Counted from the stretch's first letter, positions 1 through 7,558 are shown. The stretch is DNA of 23,141 nt from an uncultured Clostridia bacterium (GCA_934177555.1 CAKPPL010000006.1:1-23141); one strand, 5' to 3'. The notes: generated from the letters alone by a model not told the origin. A program made the numbers and translations.

Positions 1-256
1 TTTTTGGGTCATCAAATATTACTGAAAATGTCCATTCCCTATTTGTTAGATATTTCAAAGTATTAAGAATTAAATCTGCATATCGTGTTTTTACTAAATC
101 ACGATGATATTCAGAATTGGCTTTAAAGACTATATGATCCTCAGTCATTTCTGTTAATTCAAGTGGTTTTAACCAAGTATCATATGCAATTTGAGTTACT
201 TCTTCTTTTAATAAGTCTTTTGCTTGCTTAAATAGTTCGTCTTTTTCAATTTGCAT
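1..256 (-). CDS. dnaA: Chromosomal replication initiator DnaA, N-terminal fragment (runs off left edge)
   Basis: Read on the minus strand, the first 85 codons begin MQIEKDELFKQAKDLLKEEV and continue with a YDTWLKPLEL motif typical of DnaA domain I, which carries DnaA-DnaA and helicase-loader contacts. The AAA+ and DNA-binding domains lie outside the window. The start at 256 is preceded by a GAAAGGATG Shine-Dalgarno sequence about 8 nt away. The gene is divergent from rpmH and separated from it by a box-rich region, the usual Bacillota dnaA/rpmH arrangement. DnaA binds the boxes at 292-323 and 451-502, so autoregulation is likely. Identification rests on domain I plus context and is confident despite truncation. 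Confidence 0.95.
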   Translation of the reverse strand, partial: MQIEKDELFKQAKDLLKEEVTQIAYDTWLKPLELTEMTEDHIVFKANSEYHRDLVKTRYADLILNTLKYLTNREWTFSVIFDDPK

Positions 257-287
257 ATTAAAACATCCTTTCAAAAAATAAAATCAT

Positions 288-327
288 AAAGTTATCCACA
301 AAGTTTTCCACATGTGTGGATAACTTT
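288..327. repeat. DnaA-box cluster 1: inverted pair with central weaker box
   Basis: TTATCCACA at 292-300 and its reverse complement TGTGGATAA at 315-323 match the DnaA-box consensus exactly. They are the cores of a 13-bp perfect inverted repeat (288-300 and 315-327). A one-mismatch box, TTTTCCACA, sits between them at 304-312. Box starts are 12 and 11 bp apart, about one helical turn each. The cluster lies in the putative dnaA mRNA leader. Confidence 0.85.
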
Positions 328-414
328 GTAATATTTATGTAATAAAAAGCGAGTTTTTTACGAACAATTTTTTACAAAATTATTTTGTTAAATCCCCTAT
401 CTTTCTTTTTTCAT

Positions 415-444
415 ATAATATCAAAATATTACACGATTCGTCAA
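415..444 (-). promoter_or_regulatory. Predicted dnaA promoter
   Basis: On the minus strand, TTGACG (plus-strand 439-444) and TATTAT (plus-strand 415-420) are separated by 18 bp. This predicts a start near 408 and a leader of about 150 nt. A DnaA box at 451-459 lies immediately upstream of the -35, and three more boxes lie within the leader, which fits DnaA autoregulation. Confidence 0.6.
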
Positions 445-450
445 GCTAAT

Positions 451-502
451 TGTGGATAATTATAAAAAAATTGTGGATAATTATGAAAAATCCTGTGGAA
501 AA
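451..502. repeat. DnaA-box cluster 2: three same-direction boxes
   Basis: TGTGGATAA occurs at 451-459 and 472-480, and the variant TGTGGAAAA at 494-502. All three face the same way, with starts 21 and 22 bp apart (two helical turns). The first two sit in a direct repeat with core ATTGTGGATAATTAT. They lie next to the AT-rich tract 503-625 and just upstream of the dnaA -35 box, so they could serve both origin assembly and autorepression. Confidence 0.85.
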
Positions 503-511
503 ATCATAAAT

Positions 512-541
512 ATTACAAAAATATTACAAAAAAATTACAAA
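512..541. repeat. Three phased ATTACAAA repeats in the AT-rich tract
   Basis: ATTACAAA occurs at 512-519, 523-530 and 534-541, exactly 11 bp apart. It follows directly after the DnaA-box cluster in a nearly pure A/T region that is a plausible easily unwound or bent DNA segment. The function is inferred from position only. Confidence 0.6.
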
Positions 542-625
542 TTTTTTAATTTTATACAATATTTTTTTTCAAAAAGCAAGACAAAAAAATCAAATTTGAA
601 AAAAATTTTATTTTTGTAAAAAGTA

Positions 626-655
626 TTGACAAAACTGCTGTTTATGATGTATAAT
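626..655 (+). promoter_or_regulatory. Predicted rpmH operon promoter
   Basis: A consensus TTGACA (626-631) and TATAAT (650-655) with 18-bp spacing form a strong sigma-A promoter. It predicts transcription from about 662 and a leader of about 70 nt before rpmH. It probably also drives rnpA and the following genes. Confidence 0.8.
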
Positions 656-732
656 CGAACTACTTGTTATTTTATAGCAAAAATTTCCAAAAGGAATTTA
701 TATATAAACATTTTAGTAGGAGGTGCAATTTT

Positions 733-867
733 ATGAAAAGAACATTTCAACCAAAAAACAGACAAAGAAATAAAGAACACGGATTTATGAAAAGAATGTC
801 AACAAGATCAGGAAGAAATATATTAAAAGCAAGAAGAGCAAAAGGTAGAAAGAAAATCTGTGCATAA
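733..867 (+). CDS. rpmH: 50S ribosomal protein L34
   Basis: The 44-residue product begins MKRTFQPKNRQRNKEHGFM and continues with the RMSTRSGRNILKARRAKGRK signature of L34, a very basic 23S-rRNA-binding protein. The start at 733 is chosen because an AGGAGGTG Shine-Dalgarno (718-725) lies 7 nt upstream. An in-frame extension back to 664 would begin almost at the transcription start and add non-L34 sequence. The gene directly follows the strong promoter at 626-655 and is first in the rpmH-rnpA-yidD-yidC-jag cluster. Length and sequence are normal for the family. Confidence 0.97.
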   Translation: MKRTFQPKNRQRNKEHGFMKRMSTRSGRNILKARRAKGRKKICA

Positions 868-959
868 TGTATAAAATTTATAGAAAAACTCTATAAATTA
901 GCAAAAGCTAAAGGTAGATCGCCTTTAGTTTTTATACATCATAAAAGCAAATTTTTGCT
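867..959 (+). other. Structured rpmH-rnpA intergenic RNA / partial terminator
   Basis: Several inverted repeats overlap here. AATTTATAG/CTATAAATT (875-883/891-899) forms a 9-bp hairpin. CTAAAGG/CCTTTAG (908-914/922-928), followed by TTTTT, resembles an intrinsic terminator. ATGTATAAAA/TTTTATACAT (867-876/930-939) could close around both hairpins. AGCAAA/TTTGCT near 946-959 forms a small hairpin. The segment probably attenuates transcription between abundant rpmH and low-level rnpA, or forms an mRNA-processing site. Roles are inferred. Confidence 0.6.
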
Positions 960-1002
960 AGTTTTACCCAAAAAAACCTTATTAAAAGGGATAGGGGAGA
1001 AT

Positions 1003-1356
1003 ATGAAAAAAATGGAAATGTTAAAAAAGAATTATGAATTCAAAAATGTTTTAACAAGAGGCAAATTTTATAGTAATAATGAAATTGAAGTTGTTATACA
1101 AAAAAATAATAAAAATTGCAACCTTTTAGGAATTGCAATAGGAATTAAAAATGGAAAAGCTTTCCAAAGAAACAAAGCAAAAAGATTAATAAGAGAATCA
1201 TATAGAAAGTTAGAACCACAGCTAATACAAGGAAATAATATAATAATTTTAATTAAAAAGAATTTTAATATAAATGACATAAAATTTGCAAATGTTTTTG
1301 AATCAATGCAGAAATGTTTTGAAAAAGCAAAAATTTTAAAAGAAGAAGAAATTTAA
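1003..1356 (+). CDS. rnpA: Ribonuclease P protein component
   Basis: This 117-residue basic protein assists the catalytic RNase P RNA in tRNA 5'-end maturation. The RnpA signature region is visible as KAFQRNKAKRLIRESYR, the family's RNR-type helix, after a central beta-sheet region (GIAIGIKNGK). The start at 1003 is preferred because AGGGG lies about 5 nt upstream. The longer in-frame start at 955 adds 16 residues unlike the family and falls inside the upstream RNA structure, while ATG 1012 is a less well spaced alternative. The stop overlaps the yidD start by one base (TAATG), so the two are translationally coupled. Confidence 0.93.
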   Translation: MKKMEMLKKNYEFKNVLTRGKFYSNNEIEVVIQKNNKNCNLLGIAIGIKNGKAFQRNKAKRLIRESYRKLEPQLIQGNNIIILIKKNFNINDIKFANVFESMQKCFEKAKILKEEEI

Positions 1357-1574
1357 TGAAAAAAGTATGTATATATTTAATTGAATTTTATCAAAAAAAT
1401 ATATCAAAAATTTTAGAAAATAGAAATATAAGATGCAAATATTACCCAACATGTTCAGAATATACAAAACAAGCAATAGAAAAATATGGAGTTATAAAAG
1501 GCTGTATATTAGGAATTTATAGGATATTAAGATGTAATCCTTTTTCTAAAGGAGGATATGATCCATTAAAATAG
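1356..1574 (+). CDS. yidD: Membrane protein insertion efficiency factor YidD
   Basis: This 72-residue protein has the YidD hallmarks: an amphipathic N-terminal helix (IYLIEFYQKNIS), CKYYPTCSEYTKQAI with its conserved cysteines, and ILRCNPFSKGGYDPLK at the C-terminus. YidD is a small peripheral membrane protein that aids YidC/Sec-dependent insertion. Its start overlaps the rnpA stop by one base and it lies 12 nt before yidC, the standard gene order. Confidence 0.96.
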   Translation: MKKVCIYLIEFYQKNISKILENRNIRCKYYPTCSEYTKQAIEKYGVIKGCILGIYRILRCNPFSKGGYDPLK

Positions 1575-1586
1575 AAAGGGGTAAGT

Positions 1587-2492
1587 ATGATATCATTTTT
1601 TGCAAATATTTTTGGATATGTTTTAAATTTTATTTATAATATAATAGGGAATTACGGGTTAGCAATAATTGTTTTTTCAATTTTAGTAAAAATATTGATG
1701 ATACCAATATCAATAAAACAACAAAAAGCTATGAAAAAATCAACAAAATTAAATGCTAAACTAAAAGAATTACAAGTAAAATATAAAAATAATCCAGAAA
1801 AATTAAATGAAGAAACAATGGCACTTTACAAATCTGAAAATATGAATCCATTAAGTGGATGTTTAAGTGCAATAGTTCAAATAGTATTGTTATTTTCAGT
1901 ATTTTTCTTAGTAAAATCACCATTAACATACATGAAAAAAGTAGATAATAATGTAATAGAAAAATATACACAAATAATGAAACAAGAAGAATTAAGTGAT
2001 TCTAATAGTGGATATCCAGAAATTGATTTAATAAGAGAAATAGAAAATATTAAAACATTAGAAAATAAACAAGAAGAACAACAAAATGACAACGAAGAAG
2101 AAAAAATTGATTTATCTGAAATAAACCAAGAAGAATTAGATAATTTATATATAAATATGGATTTTTTCGGACTAAATTTAGCTCAAGTGCCTACAAAAGG
2201 TGGAGATTGGAAATCATATATTATACCAGTATTATATGTACTAATATCAGTTTTATCAATGAGAATAGCAAATTCAACAATGCCTAAAGTTGAGAGTGAG
2301 AAAAAAGATGAAGAAGAATTTGATCCAGTAGAGCAAATGAACAAAAATATGAATCTAGTTTTTCCAATAATGTATGTAATGATAGCTCTTGTAGCTCCAT
2401 TAGGACTAGCATTATATTGGTTAATGAATAGTTTATTAATGATTGTAGAAAAATTAACATTAAATAAGCTATTAAAAGATGAGGAGGAATAA
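1587..2492 (+). CDS. yidC: Membrane protein insertase YidC/OxaA (SpoIIIJ type)
   Basis: The 301-residue product inserts and folds proteins in the cytoplasmic membrane. A hydrophobic N-terminal segment is followed by YGLAIIVFSILVKILMIPIS, the first conserved YidC core helix, with a Lys where many homologues have the groove Arg. Next come a basic cytoplasmic hairpin (QQKAMKKSTKLNAKLKELQ), the NPLSGCLSAIVQIVLLFSVF helix, and C-terminal helices around 210-225 and 255-285. No lipobox cysteine is seen at the N-terminus. A roughly 75-residue acidic Asn/Glu/Gln-rich insertion lies between helices at about residues 115-190. AAAGGGG (1575-1581) is the ribosome binding site. It precedes jag by 2 nt. Confidence 0.94.
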   Translation: MISFFANIFGYVLNFIYNIIGNYGLAIIVFSILVKILMIPISIKQQKAMKKSTKLNAKLKELQVKYKNNPEKLNEETMALYKSENMNPLSGCLSAIVQIVLLFSVFFLVKSPLTYMKKVDNNVIEKYTQIMKQEELSDSNSGYPEIDLIREIENIKTLENKQEEQQNDNEEEKIDLSEINQEELDNLYINMDFFGLNLAQVPTKGGDWKSYIIPVLYVLISVLSMRIANSTMPKVESEKKDEEEFDPVEQMNKNMNLVFPIMYVMIALVAPLGLALYWLMNSLLMIVEKLTLNKLLKDEEE

Positions 2493-2494
2493 AA

Positions 2495-3166
2495 ATGGCA
2501 AAAACTATAATTTCTGAAGGAAAAACAACAGCAGAAGCAATAGAAAAAGGACTAAAAGCAATGAATTTGCCAAAAGAACTTGTCGAAATAAAAGTATTAG
2601 AGGAAAATAAAAAAAGCTTTTTTGATATATTAGCACCTAAAATAGTAAAAGTTGAATTAAAAGAAAAAGAGGCAAAAATACCAGAAAAGCTTGAAATAGA
2701 AACAACAGAAGCTGAACTTGAAGAATCTAAAAAAAATGTAAGTAAATTTTTAGAAGAATTCTTAACAAAAATATCAGAAGATATAACATATTCTGTTGAG
2801 ATTAAAGAAAAATGCTTATATATTAATATAAATGGAGAAAAAACAGGTAATCTTATAGGATATAGAGGAGAGGCTTTATATGCACTAGAAAACATATTAA
2901 AAGCAATTTCAAATAAAAAATCAGAAAATAGAGTAATAGTAAGGCTAGATATTGAAAATTATAAAGAAAAAAGAATAAAAACTCTTGAAGATTTAGCAAA
3001 TAAAAAAGCAAAAATCGTAGAAAAAACAGGTAAATTAATAACACTTGAACCAATGCAAGCATATGAAAGAAAGATAATACATAGTGCATTACAAAACAAT
3101 CCAAATGTAGAGACAAGAAGCATTGGACAAGAACCAAAAAGAAGAATAGTAATATCAAAAAAATAA
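2495..3166 (+). CDS. jag: RNA-binding protein Jag/KhpB (SpoIIIJ-associated)
   Basis: The 223-residue protein has three recognisable parts: an N-terminal Jag_N domain (residues 1-55, KTIISEGKTTAEAIEKGLKA and a KSFFDILAPK motif), an acidic linker, a KH domain with the GNLIGYRGEAL loop at about 117-128, and a C-terminal R3H domain (MQAYERKIIHSAL, about 186-200). KhpB proteins bind many RNAs and affect cell elongation and division. GAGGAGG (2481-2487), inside the 3' end of yidC, serves as Shine-Dalgarno, giving coupling with the insertase. A terminator follows at once. Confidence 0.94.
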   Translation: MAKTIISEGKTTAEAIEKGLKAMNLPKELVEIKVLEENKKSFFDILAPKIVKVELKEKEAKIPEKLEIETTEAELEESKKNVSKFLEEFLTKISEDITYSVEIKEKCLYININGEKTGNLIGYRGEALYALENILKAISNKKSENRVIVRLDIENYKEKRIKTLEDLANKKAKIVEKTGKLITLEPMQAYERKIIHSALQNNPNVETRSIGQEPKRRIVISKK

Positions 3167-3178
3167 TAAAATCGGAAG

Positions 3179-3232
3179 TCAAAGTTCCAATTTTAATCAA
3201 AAGATGATTAAATTGAACTTTGATTTTTTTTA
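3179..3232 (+). terminator. Intrinsic terminator after jag
   Basis: A long imperfect stem of about 20 bp (3179-3198 with 3204-3223) has a short AAAAG loop and is followed by a run of eight T. It probably ends the rpmH-jag transcript with some read-through into mnmE, since no good promoter is seen in the remaining 20 nt. Confidence 0.85.
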
Positions 3233-3253
3233 ATACTATAAGGAGGAATATAA

Positions 3254-4624
3254 ATGAGTACAATAGTATCTATATCTACGGCCCCAGGAATTGGAGGAAT
3301 TGGTATAATTAGAATGAGTGGTGAAAAATCATTTGATATAATTGGAAAAATTTTCAAACCAATAAAAAATACCAATATAGAAGAAATTAAAGGATATACC
3401 ATGAAATATGGACATATAATTGATGAAAACGAAGTAATTGATGAAGTATTGGTATCATATTTTAAAGCTCCAAAGAGCTATACAACTGAAAATATGTGTG
3501 AAATTAATTCTCATGGTGGAAATGTAGTTGTAAAAAAAATATTAGAAATTTGTTTGAAAAATGGAGCTGAATTAGCTGAGCCAGGAGAGTTTACAAAGAG
3601 AGCATTTTTGAATGGAAGAATTGATTTAACACAGGCAGAATCAGTAATTGATGTAATAAATGCAAAATCAGAAAAAGAAGCCAAAAGTGGAATAAAGCAA
3701 CTAGAAGGACAATTATCAAAGAAAATAGGGGAAATAAAACAAGAAATACTTGATATATTAGTTAATATAGAAGTTTCAATTGATTATCCTGAGTATGACA
3801 CACCTGAAGTACAAGAGCAAGAAATAAAGAAAATGTTAGAATCTGTTGATTATAAATTAAATATACTTAGAGAATCTTTTGATAATGGAAAAATAATAAA
3901 GAGTGGGATAAAAACAGCAATTATAGGAAGACCAAATGCTGGAAAATCATCACTTCTTAATGCTATTTTAAATGAAAATAGAGCTATTGTAACAAATATA
4001 GAAGGAACAACAAGAGATACTATTGAAGAATTTGTTAATATAAAAGGAATTCCTTTGAAATTAATAGATACAGCAGGAATTAGAAAAGCAAAAGATGAGG
4101 TTGAAAAAATAGGAATAGAAAAATCTATAGAAGAAGCTAAAGATGCAGATTTATTAATAGCATTGTTTGATAGTTCAAAAGATTTAACAGAAGAAGATTT
4201 AGAAATTTTAAATTTAATAAAAGACAAAAAATCAATAATATTATTAAATAAAGCTGATTTATCGGCTGTTATTAATGAAAATGATGAAAGATTAACAGAT
4301 GTAAGTAGTAATATATTAAAAATTTCGGCTTTAAATAAAGATGGAATTGAAAATATATATGAGAAAATAGCAGAAATGTTTAATCTAAATGAAATAAATT
4401 TAGATAATGAAGTACTTATAACTAATATTAGACATAAAAATTTAATTGAAAAAGCAATACAAAATGTTTTTAAAGCAAAAGAAGCATTGGATTTAAATAT
4501 GCCTATAGATGTAACGACAATTTATATAAAAGAAATTTTAGAAGATTTAGGTGAAATAACAGGAGAAGTAGTAACAGATGATGTAATTAATGAGATATTT
4601 TCAAAATTTTGTTTAGGAAAATAA
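3254..4624 (+). CDS. mnmE: tRNA modification GTPase MnmE (TrmE)
   Basis: The 456-residue GTPase works with MnmG to place (carboxymethyl)aminomethyl groups on wobble U34 of tRNAs. The N-terminal folate-binding domain begins MSTIVSISTAPGIGGIGIIR. The embedded G domain shows GRPNAGKSS (225-233, P-loop), the switch motif around EGTTRDTIEE, DTAGIR (G3) and LLNKADL (G4). The C-terminus FCLGK (452-456) carries the invariant CxGK motif needed for modification. AGGAGGAAT lies 5-13 nt before the ATG. mnmG follows after about 150 nt. Confidence 0.97.
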   Translation: MSTIVSISTAPGIGGIGIIRMSGEKSFDIIGKIFKPIKNTNIEEIKGYTMKYGHIIDENEVIDEVLVSYFKAPKSYTTENMCEINSHGGNVVVKKILEICLKNGAELAEPGEFTKRAFLNGRIDLTQAESVIDVINAKSEKEAKSGIKQLEGQLSKKIGEIKQEILDILVNIEVSIDYPEYDTPEVQEQEIKKMLESVDYKLNILRESFDNGKIIKSGIKTAIIGRPNAGKSSLLNAILNENRAIVTNIEGTTRDTIEEFVNIKGIPLKLIDTAGIRKAKDEVEKIGIEKSIEEAKDADLLIALFDSSKDLTEEDLEILNLIKDKKSIILLNKADLSAVINENDERLTDVSSNILKISALNKDGIENIYEKIAEMFNLNEINLDNEVLITNIRHKNLIEKAIQNVFKAKEALDLNMPIDVTTIYIKEILEDLGEITGEVVTDDVINEIFSKFCLGK

Positions 4625-4641
4625 AAAAAGAGACGTTAAAA

Positions 4642-4670
4642 TCAAAAATAAGCAAATTTTATTGTATAAT
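4642..4670 (+). promoter_or_regulatory. Weak candidate mnmG promoter
   Basis: TATAAT at 4665-4670 follows an AT-rich tract. The -35 at 17-bp spacing is only TCAAAA (4642-4647). It would give a leader of about 100 nt. The rest of the 4625-4773 gap holds nothing recognisable. Confidence 0.35.
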
Positions 4671-4773
4671 AATATAACTTGATTAATAAAACAAATAAAT
4701 ACTTCAAAATCGAAAATAGATAAAATTAAAGCTATATAAAAAATAAATGTGATAAGAAAGGAAGAAAAATAAA

Positions 4774-6645
4774 ATGAGTTATTATGCAGGTGAATATGAT
4801 ATTGCTGTAATAGGTGCTGGACATGCTGGTTGTGAGGCAGCTCTAGCAGCAGCAAGATTAGGAATGAAAACATTAGTATTTTCAATAAGCTTGGAAGCTG
4901 TTGCTAATATGCCATGTAATCCACATATAGGTGGAAGCTCAAAAGGGCATTTAGTAAGAGAAATAGATGCTTTAGGTGGGGAAATGGCAAAAAACATAGA
5001 TAAGACAATGATACAAATAAAAATGCTAAATACTTCAAAAGGACCAGCAGTACATTCATTGAGAGCACAAGCTGATAGAAAAAGATATCAAATGGAGATG
5101 AAGCATACTTTAGAAAAGCAAGAAAATTTATATATAAAACAAGCTGAAATAGTAAACATAACATTAAAAGAAAATAAAGTAGAATCTATTGAAACAAGTG
5201 TAGGAGCAATATATAAAGTAAAAGCTATTATAGTTGCAACAGGAACATATTTAAAAGGAAAAATATTTATAGGAGATTTTTCACAAGAAAGTGGTCCAGA
5301 TGGCGTATTTCCAGCAAATAAGTTATCTGAATCATTAAAAAACATAGGAGTAAAATTAGTTAGATTCAAGACTGGTACACCAGCAAGAATAAATAGAAAA
5401 AGTATAGATTTTTCAAAAATGGAAATTCAAAAAGGTGATGTTGACATAATACCATTTTCTTTTGAAGATAAAATGAAAAATTTCGATCAAGTAGACTGTT
5501 ATTTAACATATACAAATGAAAAAACACATAAAATAATAAGAGATAATTTACATAGGTCACCATTATATGCTGGTGCAATAGAGGGAACAGGACCTAGATA
5601 TTGTCCATCAATAGAAGATAAAGTAGTAAGATTTGCAGATAAACCAAGACATCAGGTTTTTGTTGAACCAATTGGAATAGATACAGATGAAATGTATATC
5701 CAAGGAATGAGCTCTTCATTGCCAGAAGATGTACAATTAGAAATGTATAGAACAATCCCGGGATTAGAAAATGCTGAATTTACAAGACCTGCATATGCAA
5801 TAGAATATGATTGTATAGATCCAGCAGATTTAAAATTATCATTAGAATACAAAAAAATAGATGGATTATTTTTTGCTGGACAAACAAATGGTACATCTGG
5901 ATATGAAGAAGCTGCATGTCAAGGATTAATGGCAGGAATAAATGCTACACAAAAAATAAAAGGAAAAGAACCATTAATTTTAGACAGAACAGAAGCATAT
6001 ATAGGTGTTTTAATAGATGATATAGTAACAAAAGGAACTAATGAACCATATAGAATGATGACTTCAAGAGCTGAATATAGACTACTTTTAAGGCAAGATA
6101 ATGCAGATTTAAGATTAACAGAAAAAGGACATGAAATTGGTTTGATTTCTGATGAAAGATATAATAAATTTATTGAAAAAAGACAAAAAATAGAGAAAGA
6201 GAAGGAAAGACTTGAAAATACTATAATAAAGCCAACAAATGATGTAAATGAATTTTTGAAAAAACATGGAACTACAGAAATTTCAACAGGTGTAAAGCTA
6301 TCAGAATTATTAAAAAGAGCTGAACTTACATATGATTTACTTGGAGAAATAGATAATCAAAGAGAAGATTTACCAGAACAAGTTAAAGAAGAAGTAGAAA
6401 TTCAGGTAAAATATGAAGGATATATTAAAATGCAGGAATCACAAGTAGAAAAATTCAAGAAAATGGAACGAAAACTATTACCTGAAAATATAGATTATAA
6501 CGAAATAAGTGGTATAAGTTTAGAAGCAAGGCAAAAATTAAATAAACATAAGCCACATTCAATAGGACAAGCTTCAAGAATATCAGGTGTTTCGCCTGCA
6601 GATATATCAGTATTACTTGTTTATTTACAAACAAAAAACAAATAA
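4774..6645 (+). CDS. mnmG: tRNA uridine-5-carboxymethylaminomethyl modification enzyme MnmG (GidA)
   Basis: This 623-residue FAD-dependent partner of MnmE uses methylene-tetrahydrofolate chemistry to modify U34 of tRNAs. The FAD-binding Rossmann motif GAGHAG is at residues 14-19, followed by the family signatures NMPCNPHIGGSSKGHLVREI, MLNTSKGPAVHSLRAQADR and GTYLKGKIFIG. The EAACQGLMAGINA region and the TSRAEYRLLLRQDNAD motif are also clear, as is the C-terminal helical MnmE/tRNA-binding domain (ISGVSPADISVLLVYL). Length is typical. AAAGGAAG precedes the ATG. rsmG follows after 17 nt. Confidence 0.98.
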   Translation: MSYYAGEYDIAVIGAGHAGCEAALAAARLGMKTLVFSISLEAVANMPCNPHIGGSSKGHLVREIDALGGEMAKNIDKTMIQIKMLNTSKGPAVHSLRAQADRKRYQMEMKHTLEKQENLYIKQAEIVNITLKENKVESIETSVGAIYKVKAIIVATGTYLKGKIFIGDFSQESGPDGVFPANKLSESLKNIGVKLVRFKTGTPARINRKSIDFSKMEIQKGDVDIIPFSFEDKMKNFDQVDCYLTYTNEKTHKIIRDNLHRSPLYAGAIEGTGPRYCPSIEDKVVRFADKPRHQVFVEPIGIDTDEMYIQGMSSSLPEDVQLEMYRTIPGLENAEFTRPAYAIEYDCIDPADLKLSLEYKKIDGLFFAGQTNGTSGYEEAACQGLMAGINATQKIKGKEPLILDRTEAYIGVLIDDIVTKGTNEPYRMMTSRAEYRLLLRQDNADLRLTEKGHEIGLISDERYNKFIEKRQKIEKEKERLENTIIKPTNDVNEFLKKHGTTEISTGVKLSELLKRAELTYDLLGEIDNQREDLPEQVKEEVEIQVKYEGYIKMQESQVEKFKKMERKLLPENIDYNEISGISLEARQKLNKHKPHSIGQASRISGVSPADISVLLVYLQTKNK

Positions 6646-6662
6646 AAGAAAGGAATTTTATA

Positions 6663-7385
6663 ATGGAAAGAGAAGAGTTCTATGAGGAAATGCTAGAAAA
6701 ATCAAGTAAATTGAACATCAATTTAACTGTGGAGCAATTAAATAAATTTTATAAATATATGGAAATGTTAATAACATGGAATGAAAAAATTAATCTAACA
6801 GCCATAATTGAACCACATGAAATAATTTTAAAGCATTTTATTGATTCATTAACATTAGATAAATATCTAAAAAATAATGAAAATTTAGTTGATGTAGGTA
6901 CTGGTGCAGGATTTCCTGGAATACCAATAAGTATAGTAAGAAAAGATATAAAAATAACTTTAGTTGATTCTTTAAATAAAAGATTAAATTTTTTAAATGA
7001 AGTAATAAAAGAATTAAAATTAGAAAATGTAGAAACTGTTCATTCAAGGGCAGAGGATTTAGGACAAGATATTAAATATAGAGAAAAATTTGACATATCA
7101 ACTTCAAGAGCAGTTGCAAACTTATCGACTTTGTCAGAATATTTAATACCATTAGTGAAAATTAATGGACAAGCAATTTGTATGAAGGCCGGAGATGCAC
7201 AAGATGAAATAAAAAATGCACAAAATGCAATAAAAACATTAGGTGGTCAAATAGACAAAATAGAAGAGTTCTGTTTACCAGATAGTGATATAAATAGAAC
7301 TATTATTATAATAGAAAAGAAATGTTCCACAAAGAAATGCTATCCAAGAAAAGCTGGAATACCAAGCAAAGAACCAATAAAATAA
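6663..7385 (+). CDS. rsmG: 16S rRNA (guanine-527-N7)-methyltransferase RsmG (GidB)
   Basis: The 240-residue SAM-dependent methyltransferase modifies G527 of 16S rRNA. It shows the RsmG pattern: WNEKINLTAI near residue 40, HFIDSLTL, the SAM-binding glycine loop VDVGTGAGFPGIP (about 76-88), SRAVANLSTLSEY, and the C-terminal YPRKAGIPSKEPI motif. A short Lys/Cys-rich stretch (KKCSTKKC) lies just before that motif. The gene sits in the mnmEG-rsmG-parAB order and is followed by a terminator that ends the unit. AAAGGAA upstream acts as Shine-Dalgarno. Confidence 0.96.
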   Translation: MEREEFYEEMLEKSSKLNINLTVEQLNKFYKYMEMLITWNEKINLTAIIEPHEIILKHFIDSLTLDKYLKNNENLVDVGTGAGFPGIPISIVRKDIKITLVDSLNKRLNFLNEVIKELKLENVETVHSRAEDLGQDIKYREKFDISTSRAVANLSTLSEYLIPLVKINGQAICMKAGDAQDEIKNAQNAIKTLGGQIDKIEEFCLPDSDINRTIIIIEKKCSTKKCYPRKAGIPSKEPIK

Positions 7386-7389
7386 AGAA

Positions 7390-7422
7390 ATGCTCCACGA
7401 AAAAAGTGGAGTATTTTTTTTA
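7390..7422 (+). terminator. Intrinsic terminator after rsmG
   Basis: TGCTCCAC (7391-7398) pairs with GTGGAGTA (7406-7413), allowing one G-U pair, across a loop of A/G bases. An eight-T run follows. It separates the mnmEG-rsmG unit from parAB. Confidence 0.85.
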
Positions 7423-7466
7423 TTTTAATTTCATAAAAAAATTTTTATAAAAATATTAAAAATCCA

Positions 7467-7495
7467 TTGACATATTTTTAATTATTATATATTAT
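7467..7495 (+). promoter_or_regulatory. Predicted parAB promoter
   Basis: TTGACA (7467-7472) and TATTAT (7490-7495) are 17 bp apart in an A/T-rich gap after the rsmG terminator. Transcription would start near 7502, giving a leader of about 57 nt. Confidence 0.7.
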
Positions 7496-7558
7496 TATAT
7501 AAGCAAAACAGAATAAAGAAATTTTATAAATTTATACGACAGAAAGGAACGAAAAAAC

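Larger units (their letters stand above)
257..660. other. dnaA-rpmH intergenic origin region (oriC, incAB-like part)
   Basis: This gene-free stretch holds two DnaA-box clusters (292-323 and 451-502), a very AT-rich tract with phased repeats (503-625), and divergent promoters for dnaA and rpmH. In Bacillus-type bipartite origins the unwinding element often lies on the other side of dnaA, between dnaA and dnaN, which is outside this window. The region may therefore be the regulatory or incAB half rather than the complete origin. No ORF or RNA gene is seen in it. Confidence 0.85.

Noticed and set aside
374..388. ACAAAAT/ATTTTGT palindrome between the box clusters
   Set aside because: A 7-bp A/T palindrome with a 1-nt centre is common in such sequence; no partner or function is visible.
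2284..2895. 203-codon open frame on the minus strand across yidC-jag
   Set aside because: It is antisense to two well-supported genes, lacks a ribosome site and family features, and is explained by AT-rich codon bias.
3213..3239. Possible promoter for mnmE (TTGAAC ... TACTAT)
   Set aside because: Spacing is only 15 bp, the -35 lies inside the terminator stem, and transcription would start almost at the ribosome binding site.
7323..7330. TGTTCCAC, an exact half of a parS-like palindrome, just upstream of parA
   Set aside because: No matching GTG-side half follows at the right distance; a half-site alone is expected by chance, and it lies within rsmG coding sequence.
7331..7394. Direct repeat AAAGAAATGCT (7331-7341 and 7384-7394) at the end of rsmG
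   Set aside because: Eleven bases in AT-rich sequence, one copy coding and one in the terminator; probably chance or a small local duplication.
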